Shown here in pieces: positions 1 through 7,962 of a DNA stretch of 25,441 nucleotides. The translations under genes and the position numbers were made by a program. The stretch is from Bacteroidales bacterium UBA1035 (GTDB taxonomy: Bacteria; Bacteroidota; Bacteroidia; Bacteroidales; Dysgonomonadaceae). Position 1 is the stretch's first letter; every line of letters begins with the position of its first letter. Location: the NCBI GenBank assembly GCA_002316835.1, contig DCEG01000037.1, forward strand, positions 4,704 through 30,144. The letters are read 5' to 3'. Below the pieces are notes generated by a model, which saw only the letters and a list, made by a program, of their open reading frames with translations, did not search any database and had not been told where the DNA came from.

Positions 1-1010
1 CGCACGACCGTTACTTCCTCGACCACGTGGCGGGCTGGATTCTGGAACTGGACCGCGGCGAAGGCATTCCGTGGAAAGGAAATTACACTTCGTGGCTGGA
101 GCAGAAAACCAAACGCATGGAGCAGGAGGAGAAACAGGCAAGCAAGCGCCGCAAAACGCTGGAGCGCGAGCTGGAATGGATAAATATGGCTCCCAAAGCG
201 CGTCATGCCAAAGGGAAAGCGCGTTTGAACTCGTACGAGCAACTATTGAACCAAGATACAAAAGAGCGCGAAGAGAAACTCGAAATTTTTATCCCCAACG
301 GACCTCGTTTGGGTAACAAAGTGATTGAAGCCATCGGTGTGAAAAAAGCGTTTGGCGACAAATTGCTGTTCGACGATTTGAATTTTATGCTTCCGCCCAA
401 CGGCATCGTGGGCGTTATCGGACCCAACGGTGCGGGGAAAACCACGCTTTTCCGCCTTATCGAAGGAATGGAGAAACCCGATAACGGTACGTTCGAAGTA
501 GGCGAAACGGTAGTTACGGCGTATGTGGATCAGGCGCACGAAGCCATCGACCCCGAAAAAACGGTGTATCAGGTGGTATCGGGCGGTTCGGAATTTGTGC
601 GCGTAGGCGGAAAAGATATCAATGCACGGGCGTATTTATCGCGGTTTAACTTTTCGGGTGCCGACCAAGAGAAACTGTGCGGCGTGTTGTCGGGTGGGGA
701 GCGAAATCGTTTGCATCTGGCGCTCACGCTCAAAGCCGAAGCCAACGTGCTGCTGCTCGACGAACCTACCAACGATATCGACGTGAACACGCTGCGTGCG
801 CTGGAAGAAGGTCTCGAAAACTTCGCCGGCTGTGCCGTGGTTATCAGCCACGACCGCTGGTTCTTAGACCGCATCTGCACACATATTCTCGCGTTTGAAG
901 GAAACTCGGAAGTGTTCTATTTCGAAGGCTCGTACAGCGATTACGAGGAGAACAAGAAAATGCGATTGGGTAATGTGGAACCGAAGAGAGTGAGGTATAG
1001 GAAGTTGTAA
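1..1010 (+). CDS. ettA: Energy-dependent translational throttle protein EttA (ABC-F ATPase), 5' end outside window
   Basis: ABC-F family ATPase that binds the ribosomal E site and gates translation according to the ATP/ADP ratio. The reading frame is open from base 3 and begins at the switch histidine of the first ATPase domain (HDRYFLD), so about 220 residues lie upstream of the window. Then come the basic, helical inter-domain arm typical of EttA (EWINMAPKARHAKGKARL) and a complete second ATPase domain with Walker A GPNGAGKTT, signature LSGGERNRLHLA, Walker B LLLDEPTND and H-switch SHDRWFLDR. The arm sequence and the ERNRLHLA signature favour EttA over other ABC-F proteins. The GTG at 27 is an internal Val codon, not the start. 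The 335 visible residues match the C-terminal 60 % of the family. A 7-nt-period repeat begins three bases after the stop. Confidence 0.93.
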   Translation, partial: HDRYFLDHVAGWILELDRGEGIPWKGNYTSWLEQKTKRMEQEEKQASKRRKTLERELEWINMAPKARHAKGKARLNSYEQLLNQDTKEREEKLEIFIPNGPRLGNKVIEAIGVKKAFGDKLLFDDLNFMLPPNGIVGVIGPNGAGKTTLFRLIEGMEKPDNGTFEVGETVVTAYVDQAHEAIDPEKTVYQVVSGGSEFVRVGGKDINARAYLSRFNFSGADQEKLCGVLSGGERNRLHLALTLKAEANVLLLDEPTNDIDVNTLRALEEGLENFAGCAVVISHDRWFLDRICTHILAFEGNSEVFYFEGSYSDYEENKKMRLGNVEPKRVRYRKL

Positions 1011-1013
1011 ACA

Positions 1014-1076
1014 GTCATCGGTCATCAGACATCAGCTTGCAGTTTATCTTGGTTCTTGGCTCTTGGTTCTATAAGT
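1014..1076. repeat. Intergenic heptad-period repeat H1 (after ettA)
   Basis: Starts 3 nt after the ettA stop. Two different 7-nt words are repeated in the same register: GTCATCG-like words at 1014, 1021 and 1028, then TTGGTTC-like words at 1049, 1056 and 1063. The second run is offset from the first by 35 nt, exactly five periods. No open reading frame or terminator explains it. It belongs to the set described in the findings. Confidence 0.7.
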
Positions 1077-1093
1077 CTAATCAAATTACCTGA

Positions 1094-2683
1094 ATGAAAA
1101 GAATAGTCGTATTAATTTTTATCGCTCTTTTTTGCGGGAGCACTTTCGCTCAAAATACCACATACAAGGGTGTTATTACCGATGCAAAATACAAAACGCC
1201 GGTGGCGTATGCTGCTGTTTTTGTAGAGAGCGCACCCATAGGAACTGTTGCAGATAACGTGGGCGAATTTTCTCTTTCTGTTCCCGACTCCGTTGCCGGC
1301 AGGCTTGTGATCGTTCGTGAAGGATTTGCCTTTAAGCGTATCGCTGTGGACACGGTGGCGACAAACGCCATGCACATTGAATTGCAGCCTGATGACCTGG
1401 AACAACAAGCCATAGCTTTGCTGGATAGTGCTAACGCACATCAAAAACCTTTTGGCAGGTTTGTGGGTAAAGTAGCAAAATTAATCATGAACGATTGGGT
1501 TCCGCTTGGAAATCCTGAGACCAATAAATTCGATTTCGGCAGAATTCAGACTTTGCCCACCTACAATCCTATCGAAGGGGTTCGTTTGAGAGCGGGAATT
1601 GCTTCCAATTCGCGGTTGAGTCCGCATTTCTTTGTGAAAGGTTATGCGGCGTACGGTTTTAGAGACCGGAAATTCAAGTATCGGGGCGAAGCCATTTATT
1701 CTTTTGATAAAAAAGCGTATCACGAAGACGAGTTTCCGAAAAATAACCTGCGTCTGGTGTATGAGAACGATTTATATTCGCCCGGAGAAATGCATCCGCG
1801 TGCACAAAACGATCTGCTGCTGATTACGTATCGAAGATCGGTAAATGAAGCTACTTACCGCAATTTTGCCGAAATAAACTACGAGAAAGAATACAAGACC
1901 GGCTTTGCACACACGTTTTGGTTGCGCAAATCGAGGTTTGTTCCGCAAGGCGAATTGGTTTTTGAACGGGATTTCAGCGATATGCGTATTCCTTACGAAG
2001 AGTTGAATACTTCGGAAGCGGGTGTTTTGCTTCGCTATTCGGTACGCGAAGCGTATGTACAGCAAAAGCGCAAGCGGAAATCCATTGAGACGACAAGCCC
2101 GGTGTTTTTTCTTTCGCACTCCATCGGGTTCAACGGCTTTTTGGGTGGCGAAGTTCCGTATCATCGCACCGAATTTTCTGCACAGAAACGGTTTCAATTA
2201 AATCGTTTTGGCCGGTTAGACGCCGTAGGCGAGTTTTCGAAAGTGTGGAACGCGGTGCCTTTTCCGTTGTTGGTGTATCCTAACCAGCGTTTCAAACATC
2301 ACATCGAGAGTAATGCATTTTTCCTGAACCGGGCGCTGGAATTCGTTGCCGATGAGCAATATACCATTCGGACTACTTTCGTGGGCGATGATTTCATATT
2401 ATCGAAAATCCCATTGTTAGACGATATGGGAATAAAAGAGCTGATCTCGTTACGCGCTTCCTACGGAAAGTTGAGTGCGAAAAATGATCCACTGAAGTCT
2501 TCGTCTTCTATTTACAATTTTCCGCCGGCTTCTTATCGATACGACTCCGCGCCTTATGTGGAAGGAACAATCGGTATCACCAATATTCTGGGACTGTTGC
2601 GCGTGGAATACGTTCATCGCTTCACTTATCGTGATCATCCCGATGCGTTACTCGGAAAAGTCAGAGTGGATGTGACACTGTGA
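1094..2683 (+). CDS. DUF5686-type outer-membrane protein with carboxypeptidase-like regulatory domain
   Basis: A 529-residue exported protein of unknown function. Residues 1-19 form a Sec signal peptide (MKRIVVLIFIALFCGSTFAQ, cleavage near A19). Residues about 22-100 resemble the carboxypeptidase-regulatory/CarboxypepD_reg-like beta-sandwich common at the N-terminus of Bacteroidota outer-membrane proteins (ITDAKYKTPVAYAAVFVE and following). The rest is rich in alternating aromatic and polar residues and ends in a terminal strand with an aromatic-poor tail (GKVRVDVTL), compatible with a beta-barrel of the DUF5686 family. Family members are often longer (about 800 residues), so this is a short form. 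The family assignment rests on overall pattern only. It is followed by a strong terminator, and neighbouring genes do not reveal a function. Confidence 0.72.
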   Translation: MKRIVVLIFIALFCGSTFAQNTTYKGVITDAKYKTPVAYAAVFVESAPIGTVADNVGEFSLSVPDSVAGRLVIVREGFAFKRIAVDTVATNAMHIELQPDDLEQQAIALLDSANAHQKPFGRFVGKVAKLIMNDWVPLGNPETNKFDFGRIQTLPTYNPIEGVRLRAGIASNSRLSPHFFVKGYAAYGFRDRKFKYRGEAIYSFDKKAYHEDEFPKNNLRLVYENDLYSPGEMHPRAQNDLLLITYRRSVNEATYRNFAEINYEKEYKTGFAHTFWLRKSRFVPQGELVFERDFSDMRIPYEELNTSEAGVLLRYSVREAYVQQKRKRKSIETTSPVFFLSHSIGFNGFLGGEVPYHRTEFSAQKRFQLNRFGRLDAVGEFSKVWNAVPFPLLVYPNQRFKHHIESNAFFLNRALEFVADEQYTIRTTFVGDDFILSKIPLLDDMGIKELISLRASYGKLSAKNDPLKSSSSIYNFPPASYRYDSAPYVEGTIGITNILGLLRVEYVHRFTYRDHPDALLGKVRVDVTL

Positions 2684-2710
2684 GTTGAGAGTAATCGGAA
2701 TTGATAAACC

Positions 2711-2750
2711 AAAAGCGTTTCGATAATCTTATTTATCAAACGTTTTTTTT
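2711..2750 (+). terminator. Rho-independent terminator after the DUF5686 gene
   Basis: Stem between 2711-2726 and 2733-2748 with one bulged C at 2721 and a G-U pair, loop TCTTAT (2727-2732), followed by an eight-T run. It ends the upstream transcript and overlaps the tsaD promoter region. Confidence 0.75.
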
Positions 2751-2762
2751 ATGTTATCTTTG
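2732..2762 (+). promoter_or_regulatory. Bacteroidota-type promoter for tsaD
   Basis: TATCTTTG at 2755-2762 matches the Bacteroidota -7 consensus TAnnTTTG. TTTA at 2732-2735, 19 nt upstream, matches three of four bases of the -33 TTTG box. Predicted transcription start is about 15-18 nt before the tsaD ATG. The -33 box lies inside the terminator hairpin of the preceding gene. Confidence 0.6.
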
Positions 2763-2784
2763 TAACTTATTTTGAATTGAATAA

Positions 2785-3801
2785 ATGGTCACAATTCTCG
2801 GAATAGAGTCTTCCTGCGATGATACTTCTGCAGCGGTTATTCGTGATGGTGTAATTTTATCCAACGTGATTGCCGGACAGGCAGTGCATGAGCGATACGG
2901 CGGTGTGGTGCCCGAACTGGCATCGCGTGCGCATCAGCAAAATATTATTCCTGTAGTGCATGATGCGTTGAAACAGGCAGGTGTCGATAAACCGGAACTT
3001 TCGGCAATTGCTTTTACTCGCGGGCCGGGGCTGCTGGGCTCATTGTTGGTAGGAACATCGTTTGCCAAAGGATTATCCTCTGCACTCAATATACCGATGA
3101 TCGAGGTAAATCACTTGCAGGCACATGTGTTGGCTCATTTTATTAAAGAGAATGAAAATGATACTGATCAACCCGTGTTTCCTTTTTTGTGCCTGTTGGT
3201 TTCGGGTGGAAATTCGCAGATAATTCTTGTGAAGTCGCACGATGATATGGAAATCATCGGCCAAACCATTGACGATGCTGCGGGCGAGGCGTTCGACAAA
3301 TGCGCCAAAGTGATGGGGTTAGGCTATCCGGGAGGGCCTGTTGTGGATAAACTTGCGAAGCAAGGAAACGCGGAGCGTTTTAAGTTCAGTAAACCCAATA
3401 TTGCGGGATACGATTACAGCTTTAGCGGATTGAAAACGTCATTCTTATATTTTTTGCGGGACGAGCTAAAAACTGACCCCGGTTTTATTGAAAAAAGCAA
3501 AGAAGATCTTTGTGCATCGTTGCAGAAAACCATCGTGGATATCCTGATGAATAAACTGTACCATGCTTCCAAAGAATTGAAAATAAAAGAAGTTGCTGTT
3601 GCGGGCGGTGTATCTGCCAATTCCGGATTGCGAAACGCATTCGAAGAATATAAACGTCGTTACGGGTGGAAGATTCACATTCCCAAATTTGCTTACACCA
3701 CTGATAATGCGGCTATGGTTGCTATTTCGGGATATTACAAATACCTGAAAGGTGAGTTTTGTGAGTATGATGTGGCGCCGTATGCGAGAGTTTCAATTTA
3801 A
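2785..3801 (+). CDS. tsaD: tRNA N6-adenosine threonylcarbamoyltransferase TsaD
   Basis: Transfers the threonylcarbamoyl group from threonylcarbamoyl-AMP to A37 of ANN-decoding tRNAs (t6A synthesis), acting with TsaB and TsaE in the cytoplasm. The 338-residue length is normal. Visible ASKHA-fold motifs are the N-terminal GIESSCDDTSAAV, the metal-binding histidines H110 and H114 in NHLQAHVLAH, the nucleotide-binding LVSGGNSQI, and DDAAGEAFDKCAKVMGLGYPGGP-type residues near the middle. The C-terminal AVAGGVSANSGLR and TTDNAAMVA motifs are also present. The ATG at 2785 lies just downstream of a good promoter and gives the standard N-terminus. No tsaB or tsaE is present in the window. Confidence 0.97.
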   Translation: MVTILGIESSCDDTSAAVIRDGVILSNVIAGQAVHERYGGVVPELASRAHQQNIIPVVHDALKQAGVDKPELSAIAFTRGPGLLGSLLVGTSFAKGLSSALNIPMIEVNHLQAHVLAHFIKENENDTDQPVFPFLCLLVSGGNSQIILVKSHDDMEIIGQTIDDAAGEAFDKCAKVMGLGYPGGPVVDKLAKQGNAERFKFSKPNIAGYDYSFSGLKTSFLYFLRDELKTDPGFIEKSKEDLCASLQKTIVDILMNKLYHASKELKIKEVAVAGGVSANSGLRNAFEEYKRRYGWKIHIPKFAYTTDNAAMVAISGYYKYLKGEFCEYDVAPYARVSI

Positions 3802-3822
3802 TTAAGAATGAATAATTGCTAA

Positions 3823-3842
3823 TTATGGCGAATTCGTCATAA
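3823..3842. promoter_or_regulatory. Palindrome upstream of the KilA-N gene, candidate operator
   Basis: A 20-nt palindrome centred on CGAATTCG; the arms match except for one symmetric G/T position that would form G-U pairs. It ends 13 nt before the KilA-N start codon. The same CGAATTCG core is at the centre of a perfect palindrome inside the gene. An operator role is inferred from position and symmetry. Confidence 0.4.
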
Positions 3843-3855
3843 ATAAATATTTGCT

Positions 3856-4665
3856 ATGGCAAAGATAAGTGTTTCAAGTACCGATATTACAATTGTGAAA
3901 GTCAATGAAGCGGATTATATTTCGTTGACAGATATTGCCCGATATCGAGACAATGAAAGAAGCGATTATATTTTACAAAACTGGTTGAGGAACAGAAGTA
4001 CTATTGAGTTTATAGGTCTATGGGAATCTTTTAATAATCCAAATTTTAATTCCATCGAATTCGATGGAATTAAAAACATTGCCGGGTTAAATAGTTTTTC
4101 CTTAACACCTAAAAGATGGATTGATACAACGAATGCTATCGGTATCATATCAAAAACAGGGCGTTATGGTGGAACATACGCTCATAGAGATATTGCTTTC
4201 GAGTTTGCAACTTGGCTTAGTGCAGAATTCAAGTTTTATTTAATCAAAGAATTCCAACGCCTCAAAGAAGAAGAGCAAAAGCAAATTGGATGGAGTGCCA
4301 AGCGCGAGTTGGCGAAAATAAATTATCGGATTCATACCGATGCCATAAAGCAAAACTTGATTCCTGAAGAACTTACGCCACAGCAAACATCTATTGTGTA
4401 TGCCAATGAAGCCGATGTTTTGAATATGGCACTATTCGGCAAAACGGCTAAACAATGGCGCGATGAAAACCCCGAACTCAAAGGAAATATTCGCGATTAT
4501 TCCTCTATCAACGAACTGATTTGTCTGTCGAATATGGAAAATCTGAACGCTGTTTTTATCAATGAAGATATGCCACAAAAAGAACGGCTTATCAAATTAA
4601 ATAAAATCGCCATTCAGCAAATGAGCGTATTGCAGGACGTGGAAAATAGAAAATTATTGAAGTGA
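3856..4665 (+). CDS. KilA-N domain protein
   Basis: A 269-residue protein with an N-terminal KilA-N domain (about residues 1-120), a DNA-binding fold known from phage and viral proteins such as P1 KilA. Supporting residues are VNEADYISLTDIARYRD near the start, SDYILQNWLRNRSTIEFIGLWE, and RWIDTTNAIGIISKTGRYGGTYAHRDIAFEFATWLS, the characteristic end of the domain. Residues 120-269 form a helical, charged region (FQRLKEEEQKQIGWSAKREL and on) of unknown role. No other phage gene is visible, so this is a solitary KilA-N gene between tsaD and glnS, 20 nt upstream of glnS and on the same strand. It is more AT-rich than its neighbours, which suggests acquisition. A perfect 32-nt palindrome lies inside the coding region. 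Its biological function is unknown. Confidence 0.85.
   Translation: MAKISVSSTDITIVKVNEADYISLTDIARYRDNERSDYILQNWLRNRSTIEFIGLWESFNNPNFNSIEFDGIKNIAGLNSFSLTPKRWIDTTNAIGIISKTGRYGGTYAHRDIAFEFATWLSAEFKFYLIKEFQRLKEEEQKQIGWSAKRELAKINYRIHTDAIKQNLIPEELTPQQTSIVYANEADVLNMALFGKTAKQWRDENPELKGNIRDYSSINELICLSNMENLNAVFINEDMPQKERLIKLNKIAIQQMSVLQDVENRKLLK
4044..4075. repeat. Perfect 32-nt palindrome inside the KilA-N coding sequence
   Basis: Bases 4044-4059 are the exact reverse complement of 4060-4075, with no spacer; the centre is CGAATTCG and the flanks are ATGG/CCAT. It encodes FNSIEFDGIK-type residues of the protein. The bases at 4043 and 4076 (A and A) do not pair, so the symmetry stops there. Confidence 0.9.
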
Positions 4666-4685
4666 AAAAATAAACAACAAAATAT

Positions 4686-6380
4686 ATGGAACAACAAAAT
4701 CTCCAAGTTGATGAGAATAAAAAATCGCTCAACTTTATCGAGCAAATAGTTGAAAACGATTTAAAAGAAGCTAAAAACGATGGTCGTGTTCAAACCCGAT
4801 TTCCGCCTGAACCCAACGGTTATCTTCATATCGGGCACGCTAAAGCGGTATGCATCGATTTTGGCATTGCCGAAAAATACAACGGAATTTGTAACCTTCG
4901 GTTCGATGACACCAACCCCGTGAAGGAAGACGTGGAGTACGTTGATTCCATTATGGAAGATATTCAATGGCTTGGATTTCAGTGGAAAAATGTTTATTAT
5001 GCATCCGATTACTTCCAACAACTCTGGGATTTTGCAGTGCAACTTATCAAGGAAGACAAAGCTTATGTGGACGAGCAATCGGCGGAAGAAATTGCGAAAC
5101 AAAAAGGTACGCCAACCGTGCCGGGAACGCATAGCCCGTATCGTAACCGTCCCATCGAAGAGTCGCTCGACCTGTTTCATAAAATGAACAGCGGTGAAAT
5201 TCCCGAAGGCAAAATGGTGTTGCGCGCCAAAATAGATATGGCTTCGAGCAACATGCACTTTCGCGACCCGATTATTTATCGTGTTCTCCACATACCTCAC
5301 CATCGCACAGGAACGGAGTGGAAGGCGTATCCGATGTACGATTTCGCACACGGTCAATCCGATTATTTTGAAGGTGTAACTCACTCAATATGCACATTGG
5401 AATTTGTGGTTCATCGTCCACTCTACGATTGGTTTATTGACCAGCTTGCTGACAGCGACTATCGCCCGCATCAGTATGAGTTTAACCGCCTGAATATGAC
5501 CTATACCATGATGAGTAAACGTAAATTGCTTCAACTTGTGCAGGAAAATCTCGTTACCGGATGGGATGACCCGCGTATGCCAACGCTTTGCGGACTACGT
5601 CGTCGTGGTTATACACCTCAATCTATCCGCAATTTTGTGGACAGTATCGGTTATACCAAGTACGATGGGATAATTGACGTTTCGTTGCTTGAATTTGCCA
5701 TTCGCGAAGATCTTAACAAGAAAGCCATTCGCGTATCAGGTGTTGTTAACCCTGTAAAACTTATCCTTACGAATTATCCCGAAGGGAAAACAGAAGAGGT
5801 AGAGGCAGTTAATAATCCGGAAGATGAGTCGATGGGAAGCCGTCAGGTGAAATTCTCTCGCGAACTGTGGATAGAACGTGATGATTTTATGGAAGATGCT
5901 CCTAGAAAATATTTCCGCCTGACACCCGGAAATGAGGTGCGCCTGAAAAATGCCTATATCGTGAAATGTACCGGCTGCAAAAAAGATGAAAACGGTGACG
6001 TAACAGAAGTGTACGCCGAATACGACCCGCAAACCCGTAGCGGTATGCCCGAAGCCAACCGTAAGGTGAAAGGTACTATTCATTGGGTATCGGCTGAACA
6101 TGCCATTGATGCTGAAGTGAGGCTTTACGACCGTTTGTTTATGGTGGAAGACCCGGCTGGTGAGAAAGAGAAAGATTTCCGCGAACTGCTGAATCCCGAT
6201 TCACTCATCGTGAAGAAAAACTGCAAAGTGGAAGAATTTCTGGCAGGTGCCAAACCGATGGATAGTTTCCAGTTCCAGCGTATCGGATATTTCAATGTAG
6301 ATAAAGATTCAACTCCCGGGAATTTGGTTTTCAACCGCACGGTTGCGCTGAAAGATTCGTGGAAGAAACAGAACAACTAA
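4686..6380 (+). CDS. glnS: Glutamine--tRNA ligase
   Basis: Class I aminoacyl-tRNA synthetase that charges tRNA-Gln with glutamine in the cytoplasm. 564 residues, close to the usual 550-580. The HIGH motif is at residues 48-51 within RFPPEPNGYLHIGHAKA and the KMSKS-equivalent MSKRKL starts at residue 276, preceded by the typical FNRLNMTYTM. The GlnRS-specific anticodon-binding beta-barrels follow (residues about 340-560). The N-terminus and the PEPNGYLHIGHAK context separate GlnRS from GluRS. It lies 20 nt after the KilA-N gene, so both may share a transcript. A heptad-period inverted repeat follows its stop codon immediately. Confidence 0.97.
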   Translation: MEQQNLQVDENKKSLNFIEQIVENDLKEAKNDGRVQTRFPPEPNGYLHIGHAKAVCIDFGIAEKYNGICNLRFDDTNPVKEDVEYVDSIMEDIQWLGFQWKNVYYASDYFQQLWDFAVQLIKEDKAYVDEQSAEEIAKQKGTPTVPGTHSPYRNRPIEESLDLFHKMNSGEIPEGKMVLRAKIDMASSNMHFRDPIIYRVLHIPHHRTGTEWKAYPMYDFAHGQSDYFEGVTHSICTLEFVVHRPLYDWFIDQLADSDYRPHQYEFNRLNMTYTMMSKRKLLQLVQENLVTGWDDPRMPTLCGLRRRGYTPQSIRNFVDSIGYTKYDGIIDVSLLEFAIREDLNKKAIRVSGVVNPVKLILTNYPEGKTEEVEAVNNPEDESMGSRQVKFSRELWIERDDFMEDAPRKYFRLTPGNEVRLKNAYIVKCTGCKKDENGDVTEVYAEYDPQTRSGMPEANRKVKGTIHWVSAEHAIDAEVRLYDRLFMVEDPAGEKEKDFRELLNPDSLIVKKNCKVEEFLAGAKPMDSFQFQRIGYFNVDKDSTPGNLVFNRTVALKDSWKKQNN

Positions 6381-6453
6381 GAGCAAAGAGCGTAGAGCGG
6401 TGAGTAAAGTGTTAAAAACTCCCGCCGCTAAAAACCCTTTGCCCTTAGCTCCA
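6381..6453. repeat. Intergenic heptad-period inverted repeat H2 (after glnS)
   Basis: Begins at the first base after the glnS stop. The left arm has four 7-nt words of the form GAGCAAA / GAGCGTA / GAGCGGT / GAGTAAA (6381-6408). The right arm (6419-6453) has words such as TGCCCTT and AGCTCCA, roughly the reverse complement of the left arm with many substitutions. An AT-rich spacer separates the arms. Confidence 0.7.
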
Positions 6454-6470
6454 GGCCCAAGACTTACAAA

Positions 6471-7898
6471 ATGGACGAAGAATTCGATATACAATCGCTT
6501 ATAAATCGCTACGAGCAAATGCAGTTGATCGGCAAGAAAATTTATTTCGATGCCGATGAATTTGCCGTGCTTGCCGATTATTACAACAGCCTGGGAGATA
6601 ACGAACAGGCCGAGGAAGTCATAGAAGAGGGACTCAGAATGCATCCTGCCAGTCCGGATTTGATGATTCTGAAGGCTAAAACGTTGGTGTTTTCCGAGTT
6701 GTATGATGAAGCATTGTCGTATTTAAACAATATTCCCGACGAAGGTAACATCGAATTATGGTTGCTCCGGATTGAGAGTTTACTGCATTTAGAGAAAACG
6801 GAGGAAGCTAATGAAGTCATTAGTGAAACAATGAATAAGGAATTGTCTATCGACGATTTGTACGTTTTTATTACTGAAGTGGGCTATGTAATGAATGATA
6901 TAGACAATTTTGACCGTGCCATTTCTTATCTCGAAGAGAGTTTAAAAATAGATGAATCTAATCCCGATGTGCTTATCGATCTGGCCTATGCCAATGAAAT
7001 GAAAGGTGATTTTGCTCAGGCCATTGAGTATAACAACCGGTTGCTTGATATTGATCCGTATTCGTTTGAGGGTTGGGTAAACATGGGTAAACTCTATTCT
7101 ATGAACGAAGAGTTCAACAAAGCCATTGACGCTTTCGATTTCGCGCTTACAATTAACGAAAATGATGTTTCGGCTCTTAAAATGAAGGCGTTGTCGCTTT
7201 ATTTAAACGATAATGCTCCCGAGGCCATTCGTATTTTTGAAGAATGTATCCGCATTTCGCCGGATGATGAATCGCTCTACGATTCCTTGCTGGAAGGATA
7301 TGAAGCTATGGAACAGTATGACGAGATGTCGCGTGTTATCGATATTAAGGAAAAACGTTTCGGACCAAAAGGAATTGCTACTCGGCGTGCGTTCGTTGAG
7401 CTTTTAAAAGATAATTTACCTGAAGCCTGGGAATTATACAATAACATTCCTGTGGATGAAAAAGAGTCGCTTGATTATCATATGCTCGAAGGTGAGCTGA
7501 TGTTCATCGATAATAATTTACGTGCCGCTGAAGCAGCATATATGAAAGCTGCCTTGCTATCGGAAGATAATGAAGAAATTATTGATCGTTTAGCAAATGT
7601 AAACGTTGCTCAGGAAAAATACGAGCAGGCCGCAGCGTATTTAGAACAATTACTGGAACTCGACCCAAAATATCCGACAGCAAAATCACGCTTAGCTTTC
7701 ATCCGCTTCGAGATTGGTACCAAGGAACCTTTTGATGAAATTATGGAGCAGTTCTCGGATGACGAACTCAGAGCCTTATTGCACGTAATTTCGGGTAACG
7801 AAGATTCCGACTTCTCCGGTTTCAACCGTCAGAAAATGCTGATCCGCCTTAATGAAGCCCGTGAGAACAGAGTATTATTTAAGAACATAAAGTATTAA
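6471..7898 (+). CDS. Tetratricopeptide repeat (TPR) protein
   Basis: A 475-residue, strongly acidic, all-helical protein with no signal peptide or membrane segment, so probably cytoplasmic. Successive 34-residue TPR units can be recognised from the repeated A and P pattern, for example NFDRAISYLEESLKIDESNP, DFAQAIEYNNRLLDIDPYS, EFNKAIDAFDFALTINEND, NAPEAIRIFEECIRISPDDE and KYEQAAAYLEQLLELDPKYP. There are about nine or ten units. TPR arrays serve as protein-protein interaction scaffolds; the partner cannot be told from the sequence. The start at 6471 follows the heptad repeat by 17 nt and no Shine-Dalgarno site is seen. Confidence 0.9.
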   Translation: MDEEFDIQSLINRYEQMQLIGKKIYFDADEFAVLADYYNSLGDNEQAEEVIEEGLRMHPASPDLMILKAKTLVFSELYDEALSYLNNIPDEGNIELWLLRIESLLHLEKTEEANEVISETMNKELSIDDLYVFITEVGYVMNDIDNFDRAISYLEESLKIDESNPDVLIDLAYANEMKGDFAQAIEYNNRLLDIDPYSFEGWVNMGKLYSMNEEFNKAIDAFDFALTINENDVSALKMKALSLYLNDNAPEAIRIFEECIRISPDDESLYDSLLEGYEAMEQYDEMSRVIDIKEKRFGPKGIATRRAFVELLKDNLPEAWELYNNIPVDEKESLDYHMLEGELMFIDNNLRAAEAAYMKAALLSEDNEEIIDRLANVNVAQEKYEQAAAYLEQLLELDPKYPTAKSRLAFIRFEIGTKEPFDEIMEQFSDDELRALLHVISGNEDSDFSGFNRQKMLIRLNEARENRVLFKNIKY

Positions 7899-7962
7899 GA
7901 AATACATTTTGAGAAAGGTTGAAAATCCTGATTCTTTACTCTAACCATCTAAAATAATTAAA

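Noticed and set aside
1772..2197. 141-codon open frame on the minus strand
   Set aside because: Shadow of the DUF5686 gene; composition is that of a reverse-complemented coding frame and no domain is seen.
3856..4665. Prophage around the KilA-N gene
   Set aside because: Flanking genes tsaD and glnS are housekeeping genes; no integrase, structural phage gene or attachment-site repeat is present.
4761..5384. 207-codon open frame on the minus strand
   Set aside because: Entirely inside glnS, whose conserved motifs lie on the other strand; a shadow frame.
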